The notes beneath the pieces were generated by a model. It was not told where the DNA came from, ran no database searches, and saw only the letters and a list, made by a program, of their open reading frames with translations. The position numbers and the translations under genes are program-made. Shown one piece after another: positions 36,116-44,411 of a stretch of 64,000 bases of DNA (the stretch's first letter is position 1; each line of letters starts with the position of its first letter). Origin of the DNA: Bifidobacterium pseudolongum subsp. globosum (GTDB taxonomy: Bacteria; Actinomycetota; Actinomycetes; Actinomycetales; Bifidobacteriaceae). The DNA lies in assembly GCF_004155535.1 (NCBI RefSeq), contig NZ_RYUH01000012.1, positions 1 to 64,000 on the forward strand, read 5' to 3'.

Positions 36116-37453
36116 TCAGAGCTTGGCGAGGTACTCCTTGAGCTCGAACGGCGTGACCTGGCCGCGGTACTCCTCCCACTCCTTGCGCTTGTTGCGGATG
36201 AAGTATTCGAAGACGTGTTCGCCGAGCACGTCGGCCACGAAATCGGATTTCTCCATGATGCGCAGCGCTTCGTCGAGCGATTCGGGAAGCGGCTGGATGC
36301 CCATGGCCTGGCGTTCGGCGTCGGTGAGCTCCCACACGTCGTCGCTCGTCGGCTCACCCAACTGCATCTTCTGCTCGATGCCGTCAAGGCCGGCCGCGAG
36401 CAGCACCGAGTAGGCGAGGTACGGGTTGGCGCCCGGATCGAGCGCGCGGAACTCGATGCGCGCGGAATTGCCTTTGCCCGGCTTGTACTGCGGAATGCGC
36501 AGCAGCGCGGAACGGTTGTTGTGGCCCCAGCAGATGTAGCTCGGCGCCTCGTTGCCGCCCCACAGGCGCTTGTACGAGTTGACGAACTGGTCGGTGATCG
36601 CGCAGATCTCCGCCGCATGGTACAGGATGCCGGCGGCGAACTGGCGCGCGGTGATCGACATGTTGAATTCCTGGCCGGCCTCATAGAACGCGTTCGCATC
36701 GCCTTCGAACAGGCTCAGATGCGTGTGCATGCCGGAGCCGGGCTCGTTGGCGAGCGGCTTGGGCATGAAGCTCGCATGGATGCCGCGTTCGAGCGAGATC
36801 TCCTTGACGACCGTGCGGAACGTCATGATGTTGTCGGCGATCGTCAGCGCGTCGGCGTACCGCAGGTCGATCTCGTTCTGCCCCGGTCCTGCCTCGTGGT
36901 GCGAGTATTCGACCGAGATGCCCATCTGCTCGAGCATGTTGACGGTCGCGCGGCGGAAGTCCATGCCCGGGCTGCGCGGCACATGGTCGAAATAGCCGCC
37001 TTGGTCGATCGGCACGGGCGGCTGTGCATAGTCGTCCTGCCGTTCGAACAGGTAGAACTCGATCTCGGGGTGCACGTAGAACGTGAAGCCCTTGTCCTTC
37101 GCCTTCGACAGCGCGCGCTTGAGCACGTGGCGCGGGTCGGCGAGCGAGGGTTCACCTTCGGGCGTGAGCACGTCGCAGAACATGCGCGCGGTGCCCTGCG
37201 GCCCACCGCGCCATGGCAGGATCTGGAAGGTGCTCGGGTCGGGCTTGACGATCATGTCGTCTTCGGAGACGCGCGTCATGCCTTCGATCGCGGAACCGTC
37301 GAACCCGATGCCCTCCTCGAACGCCGCCTCCAGCTCCGCAGGCGCGATCGCCACTGATTTCAAGGTGCCCAGCACATCGGTGAACCACAAGCGAATAAAA
37401 CGTACGTCGCGCTCCTCAACGGTACGGAGCGCGAACTCTTGCTGCTTATCCAT
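36116..37453 (-). CDS. glnA: Glutamine synthetase, type I (GlnA2-like)
   Basis: 445 residues. It makes glutamine from glutamate, ammonia and ATP. The N-terminal beta-grasp domain starts MDKQQEFALRTVEERDVRF, followed by the catalytic domain with GIGFDGSAIEGM, GPGQNEIDLRYADAL and NEPGSGMHTHLSLFE. The usual adenylylation-site tyrosine segment near the C-terminus is not seen. This start and the lack of the adenylylation loop resemble the second glutamine synthetase (GlnA2) of actinobacteria. The open frame extends 53 codons upstream, but the family start is at 37453. Confidence 0.92.
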   Translation of the reverse strand: MDKQQEFALRTVEERDVRFIRLWFTDVLGTLKSVAIAPAELEAAFEEGIGFDGSAIEGMTRVSEDDMIVKPDPSTFQILPWRGGPQGTARMFCDVLTPEGEPSLADPRHVLKRALSKAKDKGFTFYVHPEIEFYLFERQDDYAQPPVPIDQGGYFDHVPRSPGMDFRRATVNMLEQMGISVEYSHHEAGPGQNEIDLRYADALTIADNIMTFRTVVKEISLERGIHASFMPKPLANEPGSGMHTHLSLFEGDANAFYEAGQEFNMSITARQFAAGILYHAAEICAITDQFVNSYKRLWGGNEAPSYICWGHNNRSALLRIPQYKPGKGNSARIEFRALDPGANPYLAYSVLLAAGLDGIEQKMQLGEPTSDDVWELTDAERQAMGIQPLPESLDEALRIMEKSDFVADVLGEHVFEYFIRNKRKEWEEYRGQVTPFELKEYLAKL

Positions 37454-37559
37454 AACAGCCCATCGTTCCATGGCGATGTTACGGAGCACGTTAACATGCC
37501 CATTCTGCGGACTCGCCCGGCACGTGGCCCATGCCACCGCTGCGCTATCGTGGTGCACT

Positions 37560-39014
37560 ATGAGCGCACAATCCAGCACGATCGTCGATTCGACCGCAGA
37601 CAACCCCATCATCGACTTGACATGGCATCAGGCGGCCACACCCAAGGAGCGGGCGCGCGCCGGCCTGGACGCACGCGAACGGGCGCCGCTCGAATCACAC
37701 GCCATCTGGCATGTGCACCCGGATCGGCGCGAGGTCATCGGACTGCTCGAGGAGCAGTCGAAGACGCGCCTGCAGAGCCTCATCCCGCTGCGGTACTACC
37801 GCATGAGCGACTCCGCGTTCACGTTCTACCGCGGCACCGCGCTGATCATGGCCAACGATCTGGCGCGCATGCCCGTGACGGGCATTCCCGTGCAGGCGGT
37901 GGGCGACGCGCATATCGGCAATTTCGGCCTGTTCTATTCCCCCACCCGCCACTTGGTGTTCGACATCAACGACTTCGACGAGACGACGACCGGCCCGTGG
38001 GAATGGGACATCAAGCGCCTCGCCGCGTCGGTGGAGATCTGCGGGCGCGCCAACAACATCTATTCGAAGGACCGACAGAAGGCGGTGCGCGCGTGCGTGC
38101 GCACCTACCGGCAGATGATCGACCAGTTCGCGCAGATGGATTACCTCGACATGTGGTATGACCATCTGGACGTGGAGCATACACTCGACCAGTTCGAAAG
38201 CGCGCATGACGGCCACCGCAACCGCACGCTGCGCGCGGCGGTGATGAAGGCGCGCGCCAAGGACTCCGACGGCGCCGCCGCGAAGCTCACCGTGCTCGAC
38301 GGGGACACGCTGCGGTTCAAGTCGATGCCGCCCGAGCTCGTCCCCATCCGCGACCTTGAGGGATACAACGACCTGGATGCGCTGCGTGAGCGGCTGCGGC
38401 AGCTGTTCGACTCATACCGCGATTCGCTGTACGAGGACCGCCGGCATGTGTTGAGCCAATACACGTACCACGACACGGCGCGCAAGGTCGTGGGCGTCGG
38501 CTCCGTCGGCACGCGCGCATGGGTGTCGATCCTGACGGGCCGTGACATCCACGACCCGCTCATGCTGCAGATGAAGGAGGCCACCGATTCGGTGCTCGAA
38601 CGGTTTGTGGGCCGCAGCCCGTACGCGTCGCACGGCGAACGCGTGGTGCAGGGCCAGAAGCTGATCCAGACCACCGCCGACATCATGCTCGGCTGGACCA
38701 AATTCCTGGCGAACGACGGCCTGCCGCGTGACTATTACGTGCGCCAGCTGTGGAACGGCAAGGGGTCGATCGACATCAATCACCTCAACGACGTGGCGTT
38801 GAACGATCTGGGGCGCATGTGCGCATGGTGCCTTGCGCATGCCCATGCCCGCACCGGCGACGGCATCGCGATCGCGAACTACCTCGGCGGCACGGACACG
38901 TTCGACGACGCGATGACCTCATTCGCCGATTCCTATGCGGACCAGAACGAAGAGGATTACCACGTCTTCAAGCAGATGATCAAGGACGGCGAACTGCCCT
39001 GCTCAAAGAAATGA
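37560..39014 (+). CDS. DUF2252 family protein
   Basis: 484 residues. Recognisable DUF2252 segments are FYRGTALIMANDLARMP, GDAHIGNFGLFYSP, DINDFDETTTGPWEWDIKRLAAS and, near the end, LGRMCAWCLAHAHARTGDG. The GDxHxxNFG and DxNDFDE pattern resembles the catalytic and metal loops of aminoglycoside phosphotransferase-like kinases, so a small-molecule kinase is possible, but no substrate is known. It is divergent from glnA and converges with hisA (8 bases). There is no ribosome site. TATCGT lies eight bases before the ATG, so the message may be leaderless. Confidence 0.82.
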   Translation: MSAQSSTIVDSTADNPIIDLTWHQAATPKERARAGLDARERAPLESHAIWHVHPDRREVIGLLEEQSKTRLQSLIPLRYYRMSDSAFTFYRGTALIMANDLARMPVTGIPVQAVGDAHIGNFGLFYSPTRHLVFDINDFDETTTGPWEWDIKRLAASVEICGRANNIYSKDRQKAVRACVRTYRQMIDQFAQMDYLDMWYDHLDVEHTLDQFESAHDGHRNRTLRAAVMKARAKDSDGAAAKLTVLDGDTLRFKSMPPELVPIRDLEGYNDLDALRERLRQLFDSYRDSLYEDRRHVLSQYTYHDTARKVVGVGSVGTRAWVSILTGRDIHDPLMLQMKEATDSVLERFVGRSPYASHGERVVQGQKLIQTTADIMLGWTKFLANDGLPRDYYVRQLWNGKGSIDINHLNDVALNDLGRMCAWCLAHAHARTGDGIAIANYLGGTDTFDDAMTSFADSYADQNEEDYHVFKQMIKDGELPCSKK

Positions 39015-39022
39015 GTCGGAGG

Positions 39023-39751
39023 TCAGTCCGCCGCGACGGCAAGGGCCTCCTGCAGGGTGAACGCCCCCGCATACAGCGATTTGCCCAGGATGGCGGAGTC
39101 CACGCCCAGATCGTCGAGCGTCTTGATCGCCTCGAGGTCGGCGAGCTTGGAGATGCCTCCTGAAGCCGTGACCTTCGCGTCGGTGCGTTCGGCGACTTCG
39201 CGCAGCAGGTCGATGTTCGGTCCGCTCATCATGCCGTCGCGTGTCACGTCGGTCACCACGTACCGGCTGCAGCCGGCGTCGTCGAGGAAGCGCATCGTCT
39301 CGAACAGGTCGCCGCCTTCCTTGACCCAGCCGCGTGCGGCGAGCGTGTGCCCGCGCACGTCGAGGCCCACGGCCACGCGGTCGCCGTACTTGGCGATCAC
39401 GCGCGCCGTCCACTCGGGGTTCTCGAGCGCGGCGGTGCCGATGTTCACGCGCGCGGCGCCGGCGTCGAGCGCCGCGTCGAGCGAGGCGTCGTCGCGCACG
39501 CCGCCCGACATCTCGATGTTCACCACGTCGCCCAGTTCGGCCACGATCCGCCGCAGCTGCGCACGGTTGTCGCCAGTGCCGAAGGCCGCGTCCAGATCCA
39601 CCAGATGGATCCACTGCGCGCCGGCGTCCACCCATGTGCGGGCGGCGTCGAGCGGCGAACCATAATCCGTTTCGGAGCCGGACTCGCCTTGGCGCAGCCG
39701 GACGGCCTTGCCATCGCGAACGTCGACGGCCGGGAGCAGTGTCAATGCCAT
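39023..39751 (-). CDS. hisA: Phosphoribosyl isomerase HisA/PriA
   Basis: 242 residues, a (beta/alpha)8 barrel. It isomerises ProFAR to PRFAR in histidine synthesis. Visible are [15 protein letters not shown] (catalytic Asp), [40 protein letters not shown] and [15 protein letters not shown] (second Asp). Many actinobacteria use this enzyme (PriA) also as the tryptophan isomerase TrpF. Whether this one does depends on whether trpF exists elsewhere. It is last in the leftward his operon, 52 bases after hisH. Confidence 0.93.
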   Translation of the reverse strand: MALTLLPAVDVRDGKAVRLRQGESGSETDYGSPLDAARTWVDAGAQWIHLVDLDAAFGTGDNRAQLRRIVAELGDVVNIEMSGGVRDDASLDAALDAGAARVNIGTAALENPEWTARVIAKYGDRVAVGLDVRGHTLAARGWVKEGGDLFETMRFLDDAGCSRYVVTDVTRDGMMSGPNIDLLREVAERTDAKVTASGGISKLADLEAIKTLDDLGVDSAILGKSLYAGAFTLQEALAVAAD

Positions 39752-39803
39752 AATGTGTTCCTTCGGTGGTTGGGTTGGTCGGTTGGTCTACAGATGCGGG
39801 GGC

Positions 39804-40451
39804 TTACAGCACGTTCGCCCAGTTGCGCAGCAGCCGTGCGCCGGCCTGCGCGGATTTCTCGGGGTGGAATTGCGTGGCGAACAGCGGACCGTGCTCGTAC
39901 GCCGCCACAAAACGGCTGCGCCCGTATGTGCACCATGCCACGCGCTCGGGGGCGTCGGCGAAATCGATCTGGTATTCGCTCGTATCGGCCGGCGTGACGT
40001 CGCATGCGGCGTACGAGTGCACGAAGTAGAACCGTTCGTCCTCGACGCCGTCAAGCAGAATCGAGCCTTCGGGCGCCTGCACGGTGTCCCAGCCCATGTG
40101 CGGCACCACATCGGCGTCCAGGCGCGTCACCGCGCCTCCGATCAGGCCAAGGCCCTCGGTGTCGACGCCGTGCTCCTCGCCTTCGGTGAACATGATCTGT
40201 TCACCGACGCATACACCGAGCACCGGGCGGTCGGCACGCAACCGGTCGTAGATGACCCGGTCGCCACTGACCTTGCGCAGGCCCTCCATGCAGGCGCCGT
40301 ACGCACCCACGCCGGGCACCACAAGGCCGTCCGCCTCAAGTGCCTGCCGGTAGTCGGACGTGAGCGTCACGTCGAGCCCTTGGTCCGCGAGCGCGCGCAC
40401 CATGGACCGCACGTTGCCGAACCCATAGTCGAACACGACAACCGTCTTCAT
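39804..40451 (-). CDS. hisH: Imidazole glycerol phosphate synthase, glutaminase subunit
   Basis: 215 residues. It supplies ammonia from glutamine to HisF. The class I amidotransferase triad is present: Cys81 in LGVCVGEQIMF, and the His and Glu in ATQFHPEKS. The nucleophile loop reads GVCVGEQ where GICLGMQ is common. ATG 40451 is chosen because FDYGFGNVRSM follows directly, as in other HisH. The partner hisF is not in the window. Confidence 0.94.
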   Translation of the reverse strand: MKTVVVFDYGFGNVRSMVRALADQGLDVTLTSDYRQALEADGLVVPGVGAYGACMEGLRKVSGDRVIYDRLRADRPVLGVCVGEQIMFTEGEEHGVDTEGLGLIGGAVTRLDADVVPHMGWDTVQAPEGSILLDGVEDERFYFVHSYAACDVTPADTSEYQIDFADAPERVAWCTYGRSRFVAAYEHGPLFATQFHPEKSAQAGARLLRNWANVL

Positions 40452-40486
40452 AGCTTTCTCCTTCCAGTGTTCCGCCGTGGCCGCGG

Positions 40487-41134
40487 CTATTCGATCGACG
40501 ACTGGCCGCCGCCCATGTGCGTGTGCTTCGCGATGATCCCGTATGCGCGGGTCTGTCCCATGGCGTCCGACGACACGACGTCGTCGGATTGCGCAAGCAC
40601 GTCCTGCACCGTCGAGATGCCCAGCATCACGTCTTCGACGAACGGGGCGAGCGACGGGAACACAAAGGGCGGTGGCAGTTGTTCGCCGGCCTGTCCGTTG
40701 TAATACACCGTCGCTTCCACCTTGTCGGCGCGGTTGACCACGAGCAGCCCGGACAGGCCGCCCACGACCTTCGTCAGGTCCTTCACCGCGGCCTCCGGGC
40801 CGTCTCCGTCGAGGTTGTGCAACACGGCGACGGCGCCCTGCTCCGATCCGATGCATTCGGCGGAGATGTCGGAGATCTGGCAGAACGCGGCCAGCAGCTC
40901 CGCGGAGTTGAGCCGCGTGCAGATGAACGCCGCCTTCGCCTTGTCGCCCAGCAGGCCTTCGAGCTCGTCTTCGAACGAGGGCTCGTCGCCAGTGGGATCG
41001 GCCGGCTCGCCGGCGCCGCCTTCGCCCTCGTGGAACTCCTCTTCGAAGTTCTCGAGCATCGCTTCCAATTCGGCGTCGTCGAAATGCTCGCCGTCGTCGT
41101 CCGGCCGTTCGGGTTCGTCAGGTTCGTCTGCCAT
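40487..41134 (-). CDS. Uncharacterised acidic protein inside the his operon
   Basis: 215 residues between hisB and hisH, transcribed with them. The first 80 residues are very rich in Asp, Glu and Pro. A folded domain follows (KAKAAFICTRLNSAELLAAF, SGLLVVNRADKVEATVYYNG), ending in a Ser/Gln-rich tail. I recognise no enzyme motif, signal peptide or membrane helix. Its ATG overlaps the hisB stop by one base (TGATG), so it is translationally coupled, and 35 bases separate it from hisH. I recall an unannotated gene at this place in other bifidobacterial his operons but could not check. Possible roles are a subunit, a chaperone or a regulator. Confidence 0.8.
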   Translation of the reverse strand: MADEPDEPERPDDDGEHFDDAELEAMLENFEEEFHEGEGGAGEPADPTGDEPSFEDELEGLLGDKAKAAFICTRLNSAELLAAFCQISDISAECIGSEQGAVAVLHNLDGDGPEAAVKDLTKVVGGLSGLLVVNRADKVEATVYYNGQAGEQLPPPFVFPSLAPFVEDVMLGISTVQDVLAQSDDVVSSDAMGQTRAYGIIAKHTHMGGGQSSIE

Positions 41135-41733
41135 CACAACGCGCCCTTCGTGCTCGGAATGCCTTCGACGCGCGGGTCGGGCTCGATCGCGAACCGCAAC
41201 GCGCGCGCGAGCGCCTTGAACTCGGCTTCGGCGATATGGTGCGGGTCGCGGCCCGCGATGAGGTGCAGATGCAGGCAGATGTCGGCATGGAACGCGATCG
41301 ACTCCATGACATGGCGCACAAGCGAGCCGGTGAAATGCCCGCCGATCATCGCGTACTGGAAGCCTTCCGGCTCCCCCGTGCACACGCAGTACGGCCGGCC
41401 CGACACATCCACGACCGCCTTGGCGAGCGCCTCGTCGAGCGGCACCGTGGCGTCGGCGAAGCGGCGGATGCCGCGTTTGTCGCCGAGCGCCTGCTTGAGC
41501 GCCTCACCGAATACAATCGCCGTGTCCTCCACCGTATGGTGCGCATCGATGTCGGTGTCGCCGGTGGCGCGGATCGTCAGGTCGATGAGCGAATGCTTGC
41601 CCAACGCCGTCATCATATGGTTGTAGAACGGCACCGACGTCTCGATGTCGGTCTTGCCCGTGCCATCGAGGTCGAGGCTGAGTTCAATCGTGGATTCGCT
41701 TGTCTGCCGCGTGATCGTGGCCGTGCGTGCCAT
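41134..41733 (-). CDS. hisB: Imidazoleglycerol-phosphate dehydratase
   Basis: 199 residues, the single-function form without the phosphatase domain of E. coli HisB. It dehydrates imidazole glycerol phosphate using two Mn ions. Metal ligands lie in [30 protein letters not shown] and [19 protein letters not shown] separate histidinol-phosphate phosphatase must exist elsewhere. The stop overlaps the next gene's start by one base. Confidence 0.96.
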   Translation of the reverse strand: MARTATITRQTSESTIELSLDLDGTGKTDIETSVPFYNHMMTALGKHSLIDLTIRATGDTDIDAHHTVEDTAIVFGEALKQALGDKRGIRRFADATVPLDEALAKAVVDVSGRPYCVCTGEPEGFQYAMIGGHFTGSLVRHVMESIAFHADICLHLHLIAGRDPHHIAEAEFKALARALRFAIEPDPRVEGIPSTKGAL

Positions 41734-41742
41734 GCTCGCTCC

Positions 41743-42930
41743 TTACTGCTGGTTCGCTTGGTTCGTCTGTTCCTCGACGGCGCGCATCGATGCGGTGAGC
41801 GCCTCGCGGAACCGTGCCATCTCGTCGTCGGTGCCCATGCACACGCGCAGCCAGCCGTCCGGCCCCACCACGCGGATAAGCACGCCACGGCGCAGCATCT
41901 CGTCGAAGATCATGCCGCGGTCGTCGAAATGCCCGCCGAACATGAGGAAATTCGACTGTGACGGCGCCACTTCGAGCGGCTCGCCCTTGTATGTCTGCTC
42001 CCTGAGCCACTGCGCGGTCTGCTCGCGCAGCTCACGCAGATGGTCGACCTGCGCGAGCTGGTCGTCGGTGTGGTCGAACCCGGCGAGCGCGGTCGCCTGC
42101 GTGACCGCCGAAAGATGGTACGGCATGCGCACGATGCGCAGGCAGTCGATGATGCCCGCGCTGGCCGCGACGTACCCCACGCGCGCGCCCGCGAATGCGA
42201 ACGCCTTGCTCATCGTGCGGCTCACCGCGAGGTTCGCGTACGTGTTGACGAGCGTTGTGGCCGACGGCGTGCCCGGGTCGCGGAACTCGATGTACGCCTC
42301 GTCGACGACGACGATCGGGTGCACACCGGGCGCGGCGCCCGCGACGCGCGCGTTCTGGCAGAAGTCGAGGATCCGCTTCAGGTCGGTCATCGGCAGCGCC
42401 GTGCCCGTCGGGTTGTTCGGGCTCGTGAGCATGACGATGGACGGCTCGATCGCGCGAATCGCCTCGATCGTGCGGTCCATGTCGAGGGTGAAGTCGGCGT
42501 TGCGCGGGGCCGTGTGCCACTGGGTGAACGTGTCGCGCGCATACTCCGGGTACATCGAATACGTGGGGTCGCAGCCGAGCGCCGCGCGCCCCGGTCCGCC
42601 GAAGGCCTGGAATATCTGGAGCATGATCTCGTTGGACCCGTTCGCGCCCCACACCTGATCGGTCGTGAGCGAGGCTTGGGATTCCTTGGCCAGGTAGTCC
42701 ACGAAGGCCTGACGCAGCTCCATGTGTTCACGGTCCGGGTAACGGTTGAGCGTCGGCGCGATCTCGCGGATGCGCTTTTCGATGCTGCGCACGACCGCGT
42801 GGCTCGGCGGGTACGGGTTCTCGTTCACATTGAGGCACACCGGCACGTCGATCTGCGGGGCGCCGTAGGGCTCCTCACCAATCAGGTCATTGCGCAGCGG
42901 CAGATCCGCGGGAATCATCCCTTCGTTCAT
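41743..42930 (-). CDS. hisC: Histidinol-phosphate aminotransferase
   Basis: 395 residues, PLP fold type I. It transaminates imidazole acetol phosphate. LNVNENPYPPS at the start, ANGSNEIMLQIFQAFGGPG, TSPNNPTGTALP, VVDEAYIEF and the PLP lysine region SRTMSKAFAFAGARVGY are all HisC signatures. The start codon overlaps the hisD stop in an ATGA. Confidence 0.95.
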   Translation of the reverse strand: MNEGMIPADLPLRNDLIGEEPYGAPQIDVPVCLNVNENPYPPSHAVVRSIEKRIREIAPTLNRYPDREHMELRQAFVDYLAKESQASLTTDQVWGANGSNEIMLQIFQAFGGPGRAALGCDPTYSMYPEYARDTFTQWHTAPRNADFTLDMDRTIEAIRAIEPSIVMLTSPNNPTGTALPMTDLKRILDFCQNARVAGAAPGVHPIVVVDEAYIEFRDPGTPSATTLVNTYANLAVSRTMSKAFAFAGARVGYVAASAGIIDCLRIVRMPYHLSAVTQATALAGFDHTDDQLAQVDHLRELREQTAQWLREQTYKGEPLEVAPSQSNFLMFGGHFDDRGMIFDEMLRRGVLIRVVGPDGWLRVCMGTDDEMARFREALTASMRAVEEQTNQANQQ

Positions 42931-44327
42931 CGAAGGCCTGCCTCCTCTTCCTGGCTCGTGAGCGTCTCTTTGTCGTATGGGTCGGCCACGAAGCGCGTCA
43001 GCACGCTTTCGCCGTGTGCGGGCAGGTCTTCGGAGACGGCGAACGCGTTGACGCGCGAGGCGAGCTCCTTGAGTCCCTGCTCGTCATATTCGATCACTTC
43101 GACCGGCTTCATGAACGTGTGCACGCCAAGGCCGGCGGCGAATCGCGCGGTGCCCGAGGTGGGCAGCACGTGGTTCGACCCGGACATGTAGTCGCCGAGC
43201 GGCACCGGCGAATACGGGCCACGGAAGATGGCGCCGGCGTTGCGGATCCTGGCGATCACCGCATCGGGGTCAGCGGTCTGCACTTCGAGGTGCTCGGCCG
43301 CATACGCATTGGCGGCGTCAATCGACTGGTCGACCGAATCGGTGAGGATGATGCCCGACTGCTGGCCACGCAGCGATGTCTCGACGCGCTCGGCGTGCTC
43401 GGTGCGCGGCACGCGCTTGAGCAGGCTCGCCTGCACGGCATCGGCGAGTTCGGGGCTGTCGGTGATCAGCACCGAGCCGGCGAGCTCGTCGTGCTCGGCC
43501 TGTCCGATCAGGTCGGCCGCCACGAATTCGGGGTTCGCGTCCTTGTCGGCGATGATCGCGATCTCGGTCGGGCCGGCCACGGCGTCAATGCCGACGATGC
43601 CGGAGACGAGGCGCTTCGCCGTGGCGACGAAGATGTTGCCCGGGCCGGTGATCTTGTCGACCGGCTCGCACAGCACCGGGTTCGTGGGATCGTCCACGTC
43701 GGTCGCGCCGTACGCGAACATCGCGATCGCCTGGGCGCCGCCGACGGCATAGACCTCATCGACGCCGAGCATCGCGCATGTGGCGAGAATCGTCTTGTTC
43801 GGCCAGCCGTCCGGGTCGTTGCGGTTCGGCGGCGTGGCGATCGCGAGCGATTCGACGCCCGCCGCCTGCGCCGGCACGGCGTTCATGATGACCGAGCTCG
43901 GGTAGACGGCCTTGCCGCCGGGCACATACAGGCCCACACGCTGCACCGGGATCCAGCGTTCGGACACGCGCGCGCCTTCGGCCAGGTCGGTGTGGAAGTC
44001 CTCGGGCACCTGGTTCTGTGCGACGGCGCGGGCGCGGCGGATCGACTCCTCGATCGCGGCGCGCACCTCGGGGTCGAGCTGCGCCACCGCGGCGTCCATC
44101 ACGTCGGCCGGCACGCGCAGCTTCTTCGGCACCACGTGGTCGAACCGCTCGGCATACTCGCGCAACGCCTTGGCACCATTGCGCTTCACGTTGTCGAGGA
44201 TCGGCTGCACCAGTTCGGTGGCTTCGTCGGTGCCCATCTCGGCGCGCGGCATCGCGGCGAGCATTTCGGCACGGGTCAGGGTTTTTCCGCGCAGGTCAAT
44301 GATGCGCATGTAGTTTTCAGCACTCAT
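42927..44327 (-). CDS. hisD: Histidinol dehydrogenase
   Basis: 466 residues. It oxidises histidinol to histidine in two NAD-dependent steps with zinc. RVGLYVPGGKAVYPSSVIMNAVPA, GPGNIFVATAK and PTEIAIIADKDANPEFVAADLIGQAEHDELA form the family signature. It is the first gene of the his operon here. No ribosome site precedes ATG 44327. A -10-like TACGAT ends eight bases before it, which fits a leaderless message. ATG 44309 is an alternative start. Confidence 0.95.
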   Translation of the reverse strand: MSAENYMRIIDLRGKTLTRAEMLAAMPRAEMGTDEATELVQPILDNVKRNGAKALREYAERFDHVVPKKLRVPADVMDAAVAQLDPEVRAAIEESIRRARAVAQNQVPEDFHTDLAEGARVSERWIPVQRVGLYVPGGKAVYPSSVIMNAVPAQAAGVESLAIATPPNRNDPDGWPNKTILATCAMLGVDEVYAVGGAQAIAMFAYGATDVDDPTNPVLCEPVDKITGPGNIFVATAKRLVSGIVGIDAVAGPTEIAIIADKDANPEFVAADLIGQAEHDELAGSVLITDSPELADAVQASLLKRVPRTEHAERVETSLRGQQSGIILTDSVDQSIDAANAYAAEHLEVQTADPDAVIARIRNAGAIFRGPYSPVPLGDYMSGSNHVLPTSGTARFAAGLGVHTFMKPVEVIEYDEQGLKELASRVNAFAVSEDLPAHGESVLTRFVADPYDKETLTSQEEEAGLR

Positions 44328-44335
44328 ACCGCACT

Positions 44336-44341
44336 ATCGTA
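44336..44341 (-). promoter_or_regulatory. Probable -10 of the his operon (leaderless candidate)
   Basis: TACGAT on the minus strand, eight bases before the hisD ATG, which would place transcription start at or next to the start codon. No clear -35 at normal spacing. I see no histidine-rich leader peptide or T-box in the 84 bases between dnaE and hisD. Confidence 0.4.
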
Positions 44342-44411
44342 ACAATGGCCTGTCACGAGCATGATTCACGCGTCGCCGCATCTCACGATGTGATTACCTG
44401 ACCCCTTGCCG

